Assembly (NCBI GenBank): GCA_948466105.1
Contig: CAOJZR010000021.1
Location: 1-8,422 of the forward strand
DNA: 8,422 nucleotides
Origin: an uncultured Bacillota bacterium
GTDB taxonomy: Bacteria > Bacillota_I > Bacilli_A > RF39 > UBA660
Reading direction: 5' to 3'
Numbering within the stretch: the stretch's first letter is position 1; each line of letters opens with the position of its first letter. Under the pieces are notes generated by a model, which worked only from the letters and a program-made list of their open reading frames with translations, was not told where the DNA came from and searched no databases. This document shows, one piece after another, positions 1 to 6,598 of the stretch. Both the position numbers and the translations under genes were made by a program.

Positions 1-1
1 T

Positions 2-511
2 ATGGGAGTAAGATTAAAACCAGGAAGTTTTTATTTTCTCTTTAATATCGCAGCTGATAAGATAATGGATAATGAAATTTCTTTTACAGAAATAGAAAAA
101 GAATATGAATTATTTGATATTTTAAAGTTAGAAACACAAGACCAAAGAATTAGCTATCTAACAAATTATTTACTTAAAAAAATAAATACAAGAAGAAAAA
201 TGCCATTTGTAGATTTTGTTGAACAACTGTATAAAAATCCTAAAGATCAAACAGTCACTCAGCTTGCTCAAAAGTTTGGTTATAACAAAAGGCATTTATA
301 TAGAATTTTTAAAACTAATTATGGGGTATCACCTAAGGTCTTATTAAATATTTTACGTTTACATTTATGTTTAACATTGATACTAGATAAAAATGTAACT
401 TTAATTGAAATTGCAAATACATGTGGTTTTTATGATCAAGCCCATTTTATTAAAACAATCAAAAAGTATACTGGTATTTCTCCTATAAAAATACTAAAAA
501 GTTATGGATAA
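2..511 (+). CDS. AraC-family transcriptional regulator, C-terminal part (5' end outside window)
   Basis: The last 169 residues carry a classic AraC/XylS DNA-binding region with two helix-turn-helix units. The first is at about residues 80-120 (VTQLAQKFGYNKRHLYRIF), the second at about 127-166 (IEIANTCGFYDQAHFIKTI, then the typical GISP). The visible N-terminus, GVRLKPGSFYFLF, matches the conserved GVRxxPGxF stretch found in the middle of AraC proteins with a DUF6597-type sensor domain. The ATG at base 2 is therefore almost certainly internal, and the true start should lie roughly 80-100 codons upstream, outside the window. The protein should be a cytoplasmic activator or repressor; its ligand cannot be read from this part. 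A VOC-fold gene follows 63 bases downstream on the same strand, a plausible target or partner. The stop is TAA at 509-511. Confidence 0.9.
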   Translation: MGVRLKPGSFYFLFNIAADKIMDNEISFTEIEKEYELFDILKLETQDQRISYLTNYLLKKINTRRKMPFVDFVEQLYKNPKDQTVTQLAQKFGYNKRHLYRIFKTNYGVSPKVLLNILRLHLCLTLILDKNVTLIEIANTCGFYDQAHFIKTIKKYTGISPIKILKSYG

Positions 512-561
512 ATGTCCATTTTTTACAATACATATTTTGTTCTTTTAGTTATAATTTTATT

Positions 562-567
562 GGAGAG
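562..567 (+). promoter_or_regulatory. Ribosome binding site fixing the VOC gene start at 575
   Basis: GGAGAG lies 7 bases before the ATG at 575. The in-frame ATG at 512, directly after the AraC stop codon, has no such site. It would add 21 hydrophobic residues that do not belong to the VOC fold, so 575 is preferred. Confidence 0.75.
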
Positions 568-574
568 TGAAAAT

Positions 575-955
575 ATGTATGAAACAATAACAACCAATAT
601 TATGGTTAAAGATGTAAAAGAAACTATAGCCTTTTATGAAAAAAAATTAGGTTTTACAAAAGTGTTAAGTGTTCCAGAAGATGGTGAAGTTTTAAATTTT
701 GCTATTTTAACTAAAGATAAGATTTCCATAATGTTGCAAGAACAAAAAAATTTATTAGAGGAATATTCAACATTAGCTAAAGATAAAATAATACCAACTT
801 TTACTTTGTTTATAACAGTTGATAATGTAAGAACAATGTATGAAAAATTAAAAGATAATGTTGAACTCGCTAAAGATTTACATCAAACTTTCTATGGAAA
901 AGATGAATTTGCTATTTTTGATAACAATGGCAATATATTAACTATAGCAAATTAG
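575..955 (+). CDS. VOC (glyoxalase/bleomycin-resistance fold) family protein
   Basis: The 126-residue product has the standard length of a single-chain VOC protein made of two beta-alpha-beta-beta-beta halves. It opens with ETITTNIMVKDVKETIAFYEKKLGF, split here as the first strand (TTNIMVKDVKET) and the helix ending in FYEKKLGF. It closes with the typical last strand pair, FAIFDNNGNILTIA. Metal-binding VOC enzymes usually have His or Glu in the first strand and Glu in the last (GNxxE). Here those places look like Asn and Thr, so a metal-independent binding or protective role is more likely than glyoxalase I activity. The substrate is unknown. Position 575 is chosen as start because of its GGAGAG site; 512 is an in-frame alternative. 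The gene follows an AraC regulator and ends in a long hairpin, so the two may form one unit. Confidence 0.85.
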   Translation: MYETITTNIMVKDVKETIAFYEKKLGFTKVLSVPEDGEVLNFAILTKDKISIMLQEQKNLLEEYSTLAKDKIIPTFTLFITVDNVRTMYEKLKDNVELAKDLHQTFYGKDEFAIFDNNGNILTIAN

Positions 956-1005
956 TATTTAAAAAACAGACGTAATTATATGAATTCGTTTGTTTTTTAA
1001 GTACT
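954..1005 (+). terminator. Long hairpin, probable terminator after the VOC gene
   Basis: Arms 954-972 and 987-1005 pair over 19 bases with two G-U pairs, around a 14-base loop that could itself fold (AATT/AATT). The core is AAAAAACAGACG against CGTTTGTTTTTT, so the T-run lies inside the descending arm. The ascending arm overlaps the TAG stop at 953-955. It fits an intrinsic terminator and could act on both strands. Confidence 0.7.
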
Positions 1006-1089
1006 TAAAAAAGTTAATCTATACCATAATTTAAGATAAAAAAATTATATTTTATATTAAACTAAGTCATAATAAAATTTATAAAAATA

Positions 1090-1118
1090 TTGCCTATTTA
1101 AAGCAATTATTATATAAT
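1090..1118 (+). promoter_or_regulatory. Sigma-A-type promoter for the thioredoxin/PH operon
   Basis: A -35 box TTGCCT (1090-1095) and a perfect -10 box TATAAT (1113-1118) are separated by exactly 17 bases. Transcription would start near 1125, about 23 bases before the ATG at 1148. This also argues against the in-frame TTG at 1127 as start. The rest of the 171-base gap from 956 holds only the hairpin and AT-rich sequence. Confidence 0.7.
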
Positions 1119-1147
1119 AATATTAATTGTTAGAAAGTAGGAATATA

Positions 1148-1951
1148 ATGAGTGAAAAAAAGAAATTGATTATAACTATATTGGCAGTTATATTAATAAT
1201 AATGTTATTACCGTTGACATTGTATTTAAATTATAAAAAAGGACAAGCTTATGTTAATAAATTCAATGATTTATTAAATAAAAATACTGTGCAAATTGTT
1301 TATTTAGGAAAAACAGGATGTTCATATTGCGAATTATTTAGTCCAGTCATTGACGAGTTGAAAAATAAATATAACTTTGACTATCTTTACATTCCTTATG
1401 ATAAATTAACCTCTTCACAAGGTAAAAAAATTCTAAATGATTTATCTGTTACAGAACTAGGTACACCTTATTTGGCTTTTGTTAAAGATGGTAAAAAAAT
1501 TGATGAAATAAAAGGCTATGTTGAGGAAGAAGTTTTATTTGCTAAACTACAAGAACTTGGTATTATTGATAAAGAAGAAAAATTAGCTATTAACTATGTT
1601 GATATAGATGAGTATGTTGAAATAACAAAACAAAAAGAACCACAAGTTGTTGTAATAGGTAGAACTCTTTGTTCTTATTGTATTTCAGCTAAAAAAATTC
1701 TAAAAGAAATAATAGAGGAAGATAATATTCAAGTAAATTATTATAACTATTACAATATCTATGCTGGTATAGCAAGTGAAGAAGAAACTAAAAAATTTAA
1801 TTCGTCACTCAACTATTTTAAAGAAAATGATGAATGGGGCACACCGCTTATTCTTGTTGTAAAAAATGGCAAAGTGGAAAATGTGTTTAATGGTTTAGGT
1901 TCTAAAGATGATTATGTAAAATTCTTTAAAGAAAATGGTATTATCAAATAA
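1148..1951 (+). CDS. Membrane-anchored protein with two tandem thioredoxin-like domains
   Basis: The 267-residue protein begins MSEKKK and has one membrane segment (about residues 7-27), so the rest should lie outside the membrane. Two thioredoxin-like domains follow. Domain 1 (about 46-140) has C58-S-Y-C61 and the cis-proline motif GTP with P107. Domain 2 (about 165-267) has C175-S-Y-C178 and WGTP with P233. The halves align along their length: VYLGKTGCSYC with VVIGRTLCSYC, and GTPYLAFVKDGK with GTPLILVVKNGK, indicating an internal duplication. The redox motif is intact in both. The shape recalls the thioredoxin-like accessory proteins of bacteriocin clusters (PedC type), but no bacteriocin gene is present. 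The likely role is thiol-disulfide exchange on extracytoplasmic proteins. The ATG at 1148 is chosen because AGTAGG lies 6 bases upstream; a TTG at 1127 would sit almost at the transcription start. The stop overlaps the next start. Confidence 0.85.
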   Translation: MSEKKKLIITILAVILIIMLLPLTLYLNYKKGQAYVNKFNDLLNKNTVQIVYLGKTGCSYCELFSPVIDELKNKYNFDYLYIPYDKLTSSQGKKILNDLSVTELGTPYLAFVKDGKKIDEIKGYVEEEVLFAKLQELGIIDKEEKLAINYVDIDEYVEITKQKEPQVVVIGRTLCSYCISAKKILKEIIEEDNIQVNYYNYYNIYAGIASEEETKKFNSSLNYFKENDEWGTPLILVVKNGKVENVFNGLGSKDDYVKFFKENGIIK

Positions 1952-2394
1952 TGAAAAAAAGTGTTTATGAATTATTAGTTGAATTTAAAAAAAAGTATCC
2001 TATGTCTGTAGCTTGGCGTTTAAAACAACATGCAAAAGTCATAGAAATGCATTTAAATCCAGAAGAAGAGGTTTGTTTTGCTTTTGCAGCCCAAAAAAAT
2101 GATAATCCACTTGACATAATAACAACTAATGCGATTGTTCTTACTAATAAGCGTATTCTCTTAGGTCAAAAACGTTTATTATTTGGCTATTTTTTTACTG
2201 CTATAACGCCAGATATGTTTAATGATTTAACTGTTAATATGGGCCTTATTTGGGGAAAAATATATATTGATACAATAAAAGAAGTAGTAAAAATATCTAA
2301 TTTGCAAAAAGATGCTTTACCAATTATTGAAACATATATAACAGAATATATGATGCAAGAAAAGCAGAAATATGGAATAAAAACAGAAAAATAA
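1951..2394 (+). CDS. Bacterial PH-domain protein
   Basis: This 147-residue protein has no signal peptide or membrane segment and should be cytoplasmic. Residues from about 35 to 135 look like a bacterial pleckstrin-homology (bPH, YvbH-like) domain. The clearest mark is the strand-turn motif TNAIVLTNKRILLGQKR, followed by GYFF, ITPDMFNDL, GLIWGKIYIDTIKEVV and a C-terminal helix PIIETYITEYMMQEKQ. The family is widespread in Bacillota and has no established enzymatic activity; it is usually thought to bind membranes, peptides or partner proteins. Its start codon shares one base with the stop of the thioredoxin-like gene (TAATG at 1949-1953) and lacks a good Shine-Dalgarno site, so it is probably made by translational coupling. 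That suggests a job linked to the membrane-anchored thioredoxin protein, which is inference. The stop lies in the loop of the following terminator. Confidence 0.75.
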   Translation: MKKSVYELLVEFKKKYPMSVAWRLKQHAKVIEMHLNPEEEVCFAFAAQKNDNPLDIITTNAIVLTNKRILLGQKRLLFGYFFTAITPDMFNDLTVNMGLIWGKIYIDTIKEVVKISNLQKDALPIIETYITEYMMQEKQKYGIKTEK

Positions 2395-2406
2395 GCTGTT
2401 TTTTTT
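2379..2406 (+). terminator. Intrinsic terminator of the thioredoxin/PH operon
   Basis: AAAAACAG (2379-2386) pairs with CTGTTTTT (2396-2403) around a 9-base loop, and the T-run continues to 2406 (eight T in all). The TAA stop of the PH-domain gene (2392-2394) lies in the loop. Confidence 0.75.
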
Positions 2407-2417
2407 AATATCTATTG

Positions 2418-2423
2418 TATAAT
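2418..2423 (+). promoter_or_regulatory. Possible -10 box for the gene at 2440
   Basis: TATAAT sits 12 bases after the terminator. The 13 bases from 2418 (TATAATAATATTA) are identical to those starting at the -10 box at 1113, upstream of the thioredoxin gene. No good -35 hexamer is present at 16-18 bases, where the terminator arm lies. Transcription would start at about 2430, right at the ribosome binding site AGGTGG, so support is limited. Confidence 0.35.
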
Positions 2424-2439
2424 AATATTAGGTGGAAGT

Positions 2440-3561
2440 ATGAAAAAATTAGTAACTATATTAATTATTTTAAGTTTATTATATATTATAATAGCAAGTA
2501 TTATAAATAGACCTAGTAGAATAATCAACTATAAAGTAAATAATATCAATATAACTGAGCATTCCTATCATAATAAAAATATTAGTGCTTATGCTTTTTC
2601 TATATCTGTAGAAAACAATAATTTTACTTTTTCAATTATTAGTTCACTAAAAGGAAAAAAGAAAATTATACAATCATTAACATATGATAATGATTTAGAC
2701 CCTTGTCTTAATATAACTTTGAAAAACAAGGAGACTATTAATGTATGCTTAAAGAATAATATAATTTATTTAAATGAACATAGGGAGCAATCAACGGTAG
2801 AAACACAAGAAAGAGATAATATAATTTTTTATCAAAATGTTCCATCACATCATAAACTAATTACTAATAGTTATAAAAATCTTATTTTTTTTGATAATAG
2901 CTTAAACACATTAAAAATATTTAATCAAGATATTTATAATTTTAAAATAAAAGCTAAAGTCGATAAATATTTAGTAGTGCCAGATTATAACATGAATTAT
3001 ACTTTCAATAATTTTTATAAAATAGATATAACAACAGGTAAATATGAAAAAATATATATGCCTTATGATATATATTTTGATGCTTATATAATGGGAATTG
3101 TAGATAACAAAATATATCTATTAGATGAATATACTAAAAAACAATATTGTATTGATATAAAGAAAAAAAATGTTAAGCAAATTGGCGATATTAAAAATGG
3201 CTTTAAGTATTATAACATAGATAAATGGGAGCAATTAGACGTACATGATTTAAACAGACAAACATTTAAATATCGAATGAATGATAAAGAATATAGTTTT
3301 AAAATAGGTGATTATGAAGTAAAATATATATATGAGCAAAGTTCTTTTGGATATAAGGTATATCGTAAAGATAATGAAAAATTAATTTATTTGTTTACTA
3401 CAACTGATTTTGAATCTTTAATTTATTTAGATGATTATATTTATTATAAAAATGGTGCATATATATATCTATATAATGATTTAATGGGAAGTAGAAAATT
3501 AATGTATAATGCTGAACTTAATTTTAATAATACTTTTCTTTTAGAAGTATATAAGAAATAA
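2440..3561 (+). CDS. Unrecognised membrane-anchored or secreted protein
   Basis: I do not recognise this 373-residue protein. It starts MKK and has a strongly hydrophobic stretch at about residues 4-22 without a lipobox cysteine or clear cleavage motif. It is therefore most likely an N-in signal anchor (or signal peptide) with the remaining ~350 residues outside. The outside part is rich in Tyr, Asn, Lys and Ile. It contains several short strand pairs of similar shape: NLIFFDNSLNTLKIF, NFYKIDITTGKYEKIY, DNKIYLLDEYTKKQYCIDI, and DDYIYYKNGAYIYLY. These resemble blades of a beta-propeller (DUF5050-like proteins look similar), but this is inference. It has three cysteines, C89, C103 and C237. AGGTGG lies 4 bases before the ATG. 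It faces the minus-strand gene at 3644, sharing its hairpin terminator. Confidence 0.8.
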   Translation: MKKLVTILIILSLLYIIIASIINRPSRIINYKVNNINITEHSYHNKNISAYAFSISVENNNFTFSIISSLKGKKKIIQSLTYDNDLDPCLNITLKNKETINVCLKNNIIYLNEHREQSTVETQERDNIIFYQNVPSHHKLITNSYKNLIFFDNSLNTLKIFNQDIYNFKIKAKVDKYLVVPDYNMNYTFNNFYKIDITTGKYEKIYMPYDIYFDAYIMGIVDNKIYLLDEYTKKQYCIDIKKKNVKQIGDIKNGFKYYNIDKWEQLDVHDLNRQTFKYRMNDKEYSFKIGDYEVKYIYEQSSFGYKVYRKDNEKLIYLFTTTDFESLIYLDDYIYYKNGAYIYLYNDLMGSRKLMYNAELNFNNTFLLEVYKK

Positions 3562-3623
3562 TTAATATTTGTTTATATAAATGTATTAAAGCCTTTATTT
3601 AGGTTAAATTAAAATATAAATTA

Positions 3624-3645
3624 AAAGGAGAGTTAGCTCTCCTTT
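3624..3645. terminator. Bidirectional hairpin terminator between convergent genes
   Basis: AAAGGAGAG (3624-3632) and CTCTCCTTT (3637-3645) form a perfect 9-bp stem with a 4-base loop TTAG. Read on the minus strand it is followed by a T-rich stretch, the better terminator orientation, and it overlaps the TAA stop of the minus-strand gene (3644-3646). On the plus strand it lies 62 bases after the stop at 3561 and may also end that transcript, with a weaker T-run. The bases from 3562 to 3623 hold nothing else I can name. Confidence 0.75.
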
Positions 3646-4258
3646 AATAATTAGCGTTGTTATAACAATAGTAGCCTGAGTTAGTTAAATCATTTCTAAT
3701 TTCATCAATATTTTGATTTAAAGTATAGTTAAAATCAAGTGTGTGATCTGTTTGTAATCCTTGATTTATATAATTAATGTCAAAGGAATTCAAATCAAAA
3801 ATTGACTGATAGGTAAAACCATTTTCTTGTTCATTAAAAGTACTAGTAAAACCAAGTTCACTTTTTAAAATAGCATCATTAGTCATTAAATAATTTTTTT
3901 CACTTTCTACATAATTAACACCATCAATAGTTAAATTATTAACTGCATAATTAATATCAACTTTATTTATACCACTATTTTTATAAGTGAAAATTTTAGT
4001 AGCGCGATAAGTATAGTCAACAGTATTATTATCTAAAATACATGTTAAATATTTATCCTTTTCTACATAAATATCAGGTTCGTTATTTTCCTTAATATTA
4101 GTGTCAGGTTGATTAGAAATTACTTCTCTTCGTTTACCAAAAGCATTTATTAATATTGCAAAGGTAAGAATAATTATCATAATAAGACCAAGTAAAAACC
4201 ATGGACTTTTATCAATATCACTAACATTAATATGTTTATTATTCACATTATTATTCAT
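3644..4258 (-). CDS. Unrecognised single-pass membrane protein
   Basis: This 204-residue protein was not assigned to a family. An Asn-rich start (MNNNVNN) is followed by a hydrophobic segment at about residues 20-40 (WFLLGLIMIIILTFAILINAF), split here as WFLLGLIMIII then LTFAILINAF. A polar linker to about residue 62 leads to a beta-rich domain. The only two cysteines sit near the two ends of that domain: C73 (KYLTCILDN) and C198 (SGYYCYNN). This layout recalls small Bacillota surface proteins with an N-terminal LxC and a C-terminal GYxC, where a disulfide would close the domain; the resemblance is from memory. Topology is uncertain: KRR directly after the membrane segment would, by the positive-inside rule, favour a cytoplasmic domain. 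AAGAGGGA lies 8 bases before the ATG, and the gene has its own promoter divergent from the patatin gene. Confidence 0.8.
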   Translation of the reverse strand: MNNNVNNKHINVSDIDKSPWFLLGLIMIIILTFAILINAFGKRREVISNQPDTNIKENNEPDIYVEKDKYLTCILDNNTVDYTYRATKIFTYKNSGINKVDINYAVNNLTIDGVNYVESEKNYLMTNDAILKSELGFTSTFNEQENGFTYQSIFDLNSFDINYINQGLQTDHTLDFNYTLNQNIDEIRNDLTNSGYYCYNNANY

Positions 4259-4285
4259 TTTATCAATCCCTCTTTATTATTTATA

Positions 4286-4314
4286 ATTGTACCACAAATT
4301 TAATAAAATATAAA
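4286..4314 (-). promoter_or_regulatory. Promoter of the minus-strand membrane-protein gene
   Basis: Read on the minus strand, TTTATA (4309-4314) and TACAAT (4286-4291) are 17 bases apart. The -10 box is preceded by TGG, an extended -10 TGn motif. It lies 27 bases above the ATG at 4258 and is followed by the site AAGAGGGA (4267-4274). Confidence 0.6.
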
Positions 4315-4330
4315 TAGTTTTAATTGTAAC

Positions 4331-4359
4331 TAGACACTTATAGTTTTTTCAATTATAAT
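4331..4359 (+). promoter_or_regulatory. Sigma-A-type promoter of the patatin-trpS-popT run
   Basis: TAGACA (4331-4336, five of six consensus bases) and a perfect TATAAT (4354-4359) are 17 bases apart. Transcription should start at about 4366, giving a leader of only about 15 bases that carries GGTGAT (4369-4374) before the ATG at 4381. The two divergent promoters do not overlap: 16 bases separate them. Confidence 0.75.
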
Positions 4360-4380
4360 ATAAGATGTGGTGATAAACTG

Positions 4381-5616
4381 ATGAAAGCAATCGTTTTATC
4401 TGGTGGAGGAGCAAAAGGAGCTTATCAAGCAGGAGTTTGGAAAGCAATTCGCAAATGTCGAATCAAATATAATATTGTAACTGGTACCTCAATTGGGGCT
4501 TTAAATGGAATGATGATGGTTCAAAATGATTTTTATAAATGCTTGAAAATGTGGAAGACAATTGATTATAGCCATTTGTATGATGCCAATATAAAAAATG
4601 AGACAATGTATGTTGATTATTTTAAAGAGGCTTTAAATGGTGGAATTAAAACCAATAAAATTCAAAAGTTAATAAGTGATAACTATAAAGCCAATGTGTT
4701 TTATAAATCAAACATTGATTATGGACTTGTGACATTTAATTTAACAAAATTGAAACATGAATATATCACCAAACAAAATACAGATCAAACTAAAATGCCA
4801 CTTTATATTATGGCATCAGCTAGTTGTTTTCCAGCTTTTGAAAAAAAAATCATTGATTCGGCTAGTTATATTGATGGTGGTTTTTATGACAATTTGCCAA
4901 TTAATTTAGCAGTTGAATTAGGGGCCACATCTATTATTGCAGTTGATTTAAATGCTATTGGAGTAAAGCAAAAAACAGTAGCAGATGTTGAAATAATAAA
5001 TATTAAACCACGCAATAAAATTCATTCATTTTTGATGTTTAATAAAGATGAGTGCAGAAAAGCCATTAAATATGGATATAATGATGCAATGAAGACATTT
5101 AATAAACTAGATGGTAACCGTTTTACATTTGAAAAGGGTAGTTTAGATAAAAACAATAAACGATATAAAGATAAAATAATTGAATATATAAATTATTTAT
5201 TAAAAAATAAACAAGGCGATTTATATCAAAAAGTAGCTTCCATTTTAGCAATTAAACGTATAACAAGTGAGAAAACAATCGCTAATATGTTAAATGAAGT
5301 TATTGAATATTTAGGTGTTGTTTATGAATTAGAACAGTTTCCTATTTATAATATTAACAAATATAATAAACTTTTAATTAAAAAGTTAGATAGTAGCTCA
5401 GTTATTAAAATTGATGAAAAAAAGCTAAAAAATATTAAAGGTTTATTAAATCATCAAACCGTGATAAAGTATACGTATAGTTTGATTAATGATAAAAAAA
5501 ATATTAAAAAAATATTGTCCATCGCTAGTGTTTTCCCTAAAGATTTTATTGGTGCTATATACTTAAAAATAGTAAAAGAGGTGTTTTATGAAAAAAAATG
5601 TATTAACTGGACTTAG
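4381..5616 (+). CDS. Patatin-like phospholipase family protein
   Basis: The N-terminal ~205 residues form a patatin-type lipid acyl hydrolase domain. The glycine-rich oxyanion loop GGGAKGAYQAG spans residues 8-18. The nucleophile elbow GTSIG has Ser37 in the GxSxG motif. The catalytic-dyad motif DGGFYDNLP has Asp165. All key residues are present, so an active Ser/Asp esterase acting on membrane phospholipids or other lipid esters is expected. The protein lacks a signal peptide and should be cytoplasmic or on the inner membrane face. At 411 residues it is longer than compact bacterial patatins such as the RssA/YlbK type (about 250-320). The extra ~150-200 C-terminal residues are Lys/Ile/Asn-rich, look helical, and match nothing I know. 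The gene starts a run with trpS and popT. Its last 29 bases overlap trpS in another frame, and it carries the trpS ribosome binding site. Confidence 0.9.
   Translation: MKAIVLSGGGAKGAYQAGVWKAIRKCRIKYNIVTGTSIGALNGMMMVQNDFYKCLKMWKTIDYSHLYDANIKNETMYVDYFKEALNGGIKTNKIQKLISDNYKANVFYKSNIDYGLVTFNLTKLKHEYITKQNTDQTKMPLYIMASASCFPAFEKKIIDSASYIDGGFYDNLPINLAVELGATSIIAVDLNAIGVKQKTVADVEIINIKPRNKIHSFLMFNKDECRKAIKYGYNDAMKTFNKLDGNRFTFEKGSLDKNNKRYKDKIIEYINYLLKNKQGDLYQKVASILAIKRITSEKTIANMLNEVIEYLGVVYELEQFPIYNINKYNKLLIKKLDSSSVIKIDEKKLKNIKGLLNHQTVIKYTYSLINDKKNIKKILSIASVFPKDFIGAIYLKIVKEVFYEKKCINWT
5574..5583 (+). promoter_or_regulatory. Ribosome binding site of trpS inside the patatin gene
   Basis: AAAAGAGGTG ends 4 bases before the ATG at 5588 and lies within the coding sequence of the patatin gene. 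It sets the trpS start, since the product begins directly with the Rossmann-fold strand leading to the HLGH motif. Confidence 0.75.
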
Positions 5617-6598
5617 ACCAACTGGTAATCTACATTTAGGACATTATTTTGGTGCAGTCACCAATTTTATAAAATTACAAAAAACATATAATGTTTTTAT
5701 TGAAATTGCTGATGTGCAAGCCTTAACAGATAATTTTAATAATCCTGCTAAAGTTCGAAAAAATGTAAGAGAGATAACAATTGATTTGTTATCATCTGGA
5801 GTTGATCCTGATAAATGTCATTTATTTATTCAATCAATGGTTCCTGAAATTGCAGAATTAACGGTTTTTTATTCTAATCTCGTTACTATAGCAAGACTTT
5901 ATAGAAATCCTACTATTAAAACTGAAATAAAGCAAAAAAAAGAGTTATTTGGCAATAGTGGGGAAAGTGTAACCTATGGCTTTTTAGGTTATCCTGTAAG
6001 TCAAGCTGCTGATATAACAGCCTTAAATGGTGCTTTAGTTCCTGTCGGAGATGATCAATTACCTATTTTAGAGCAGACTAGAGAAATCATCCGCAAATTC
6101 AATCACATCTATGGTGAGACTTTAACTGAACCTGAGCATCTTCTTACTACTTCTTCTAGAATCAAAGGTTTAGATGGTAATGAGAAAATGGGTAAAAGTT
6201 TAGGTAATGCTGTTTTTTTGACAGACACAGATGAAGAGATAACAAAAAAAATCATGGCTGCTGTTACTGATCCTAACAAAATAAAAAAGGATGATAAAGC
6301 TAATCCCCATATCTGTATGGTATATTATTATCATAAGTTACTTAGTACTAATAATTTAGAAACAATTGAACAAGAATGTCAAAATGGTCATAGAGGATGT
6401 GTTGCTTGTAAAAAAGAACTTATAGAAAATTTACTTTCTATGTTAAAACCAATTCGTGAAAAACGTAATTATTATGAGAACCATCCTAATATTGTAGATA
6501 ATATTTTAAAAGAGGGAACTTATGCTGCTCAAAAAGTAGCAAGTGAAGTTATGGAAAAAGTTAAAGAAAATATGCAAATAAAGTATTTTGATGAATAA
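5588..6598 (+). CDS. trpS: Tryptophanyl-tRNA synthetase
   Basis: The 336-residue product is a complete class Ic aminoacyl-tRNA synthetase that charges tRNA(Trp) in the cytoplasm. The first ATP-binding signature is LRPTGNLHLGH, with HLGH (HIGH motif) at residues 16-19. The second is KMGKS (KMSKS motif) at 200-204. The internal blocks ADVQALTD, NLVTIARLYRNPTIKTEIKQ, YPVSQAADI and VPVGDDQLPILEQTREI are those of the TrpRS branch found in many Bacillota and in Deinococcus TrpRS II, rather than the Geobacillus stearothermophilus type. The length is normal and both motifs are intact. The protein contains no tryptophan residue. I see no T-box leader, and the gene starts inside the patatin gene, so it is probably co-transcribed from 4331-4359. 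A hairpin with a T-run overlaps its stop codon. Confidence 0.97.
   Translation: MKKNVLTGLRPTGNLHLGHYFGAVTNFIKLQKTYNVFIEIADVQALTDNFNNPAKVRKNVREITIDLLSSGVDPDKCHLFIQSMVPEIAELTVFYSNLVTIARLYRNPTIKTEIKQKKELFGNSGESVTYGFLGYPVSQAADITALNGALVPVGDDQLPILEQTREIIRKFNHIYGETLTEPEHLLTTSSRIKGLDGNEKMGKSLGNAVFLTDTDEEITKKIMAAVTDPNKIKKDDKANPHICMVYYYHKLLSTNNLETIEQECQNGHRGCVACKKELIENLLSMLKPIREKRNYYENHPNIVDNILKEGTYAAQKVASEVMEKVKENMQIKYFDE

Noticed and set aside
522..555. Promoter for the VOC gene (TTTACA at 522, TATAAT at 550)
   Set aside because: The spacer is 22 bases, too long. The hexamer at the right distance (AATACA) matches poorly, and transcription would start on the ribosome binding site.
512..574. In-frame ATG at 512 as start of the VOC gene
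   Set aside because: It directly abuts the AraC stop, has no ribosome binding site, and adds a hydrophobic stretch foreign to the VOC fold; the ATG at 575 has GGAGAG at 7 bases.
1127..1147. TTG at 1127 as start of the thioredoxin-like gene
   Set aside because: It lies about 2 bases from the predicted transcription start and has no usable ribosome binding site; the ATG at 1148 has one.
1127..1951. Bacteriocin accessory (PedC-like) gene marking a bacteriocin cluster
   Set aside because: The fold and CXXC are similar, but no precursor peptide, immunity protein or exporter is seen in the flanking sequence.
3588..3605. Small hairpin AGCCT/AGGTT as terminator of the gene at 2440
   Set aside because: Only five pairs including a G-U, and no T-run after it; the hairpin at 3624-3645 is far better.
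5500..5590. T-box or Trp attenuator leader for trpS
   Set aside because: The bases upstream of trpS are patatin coding sequence, and I see no T-box sequence or alternative stem pair there.
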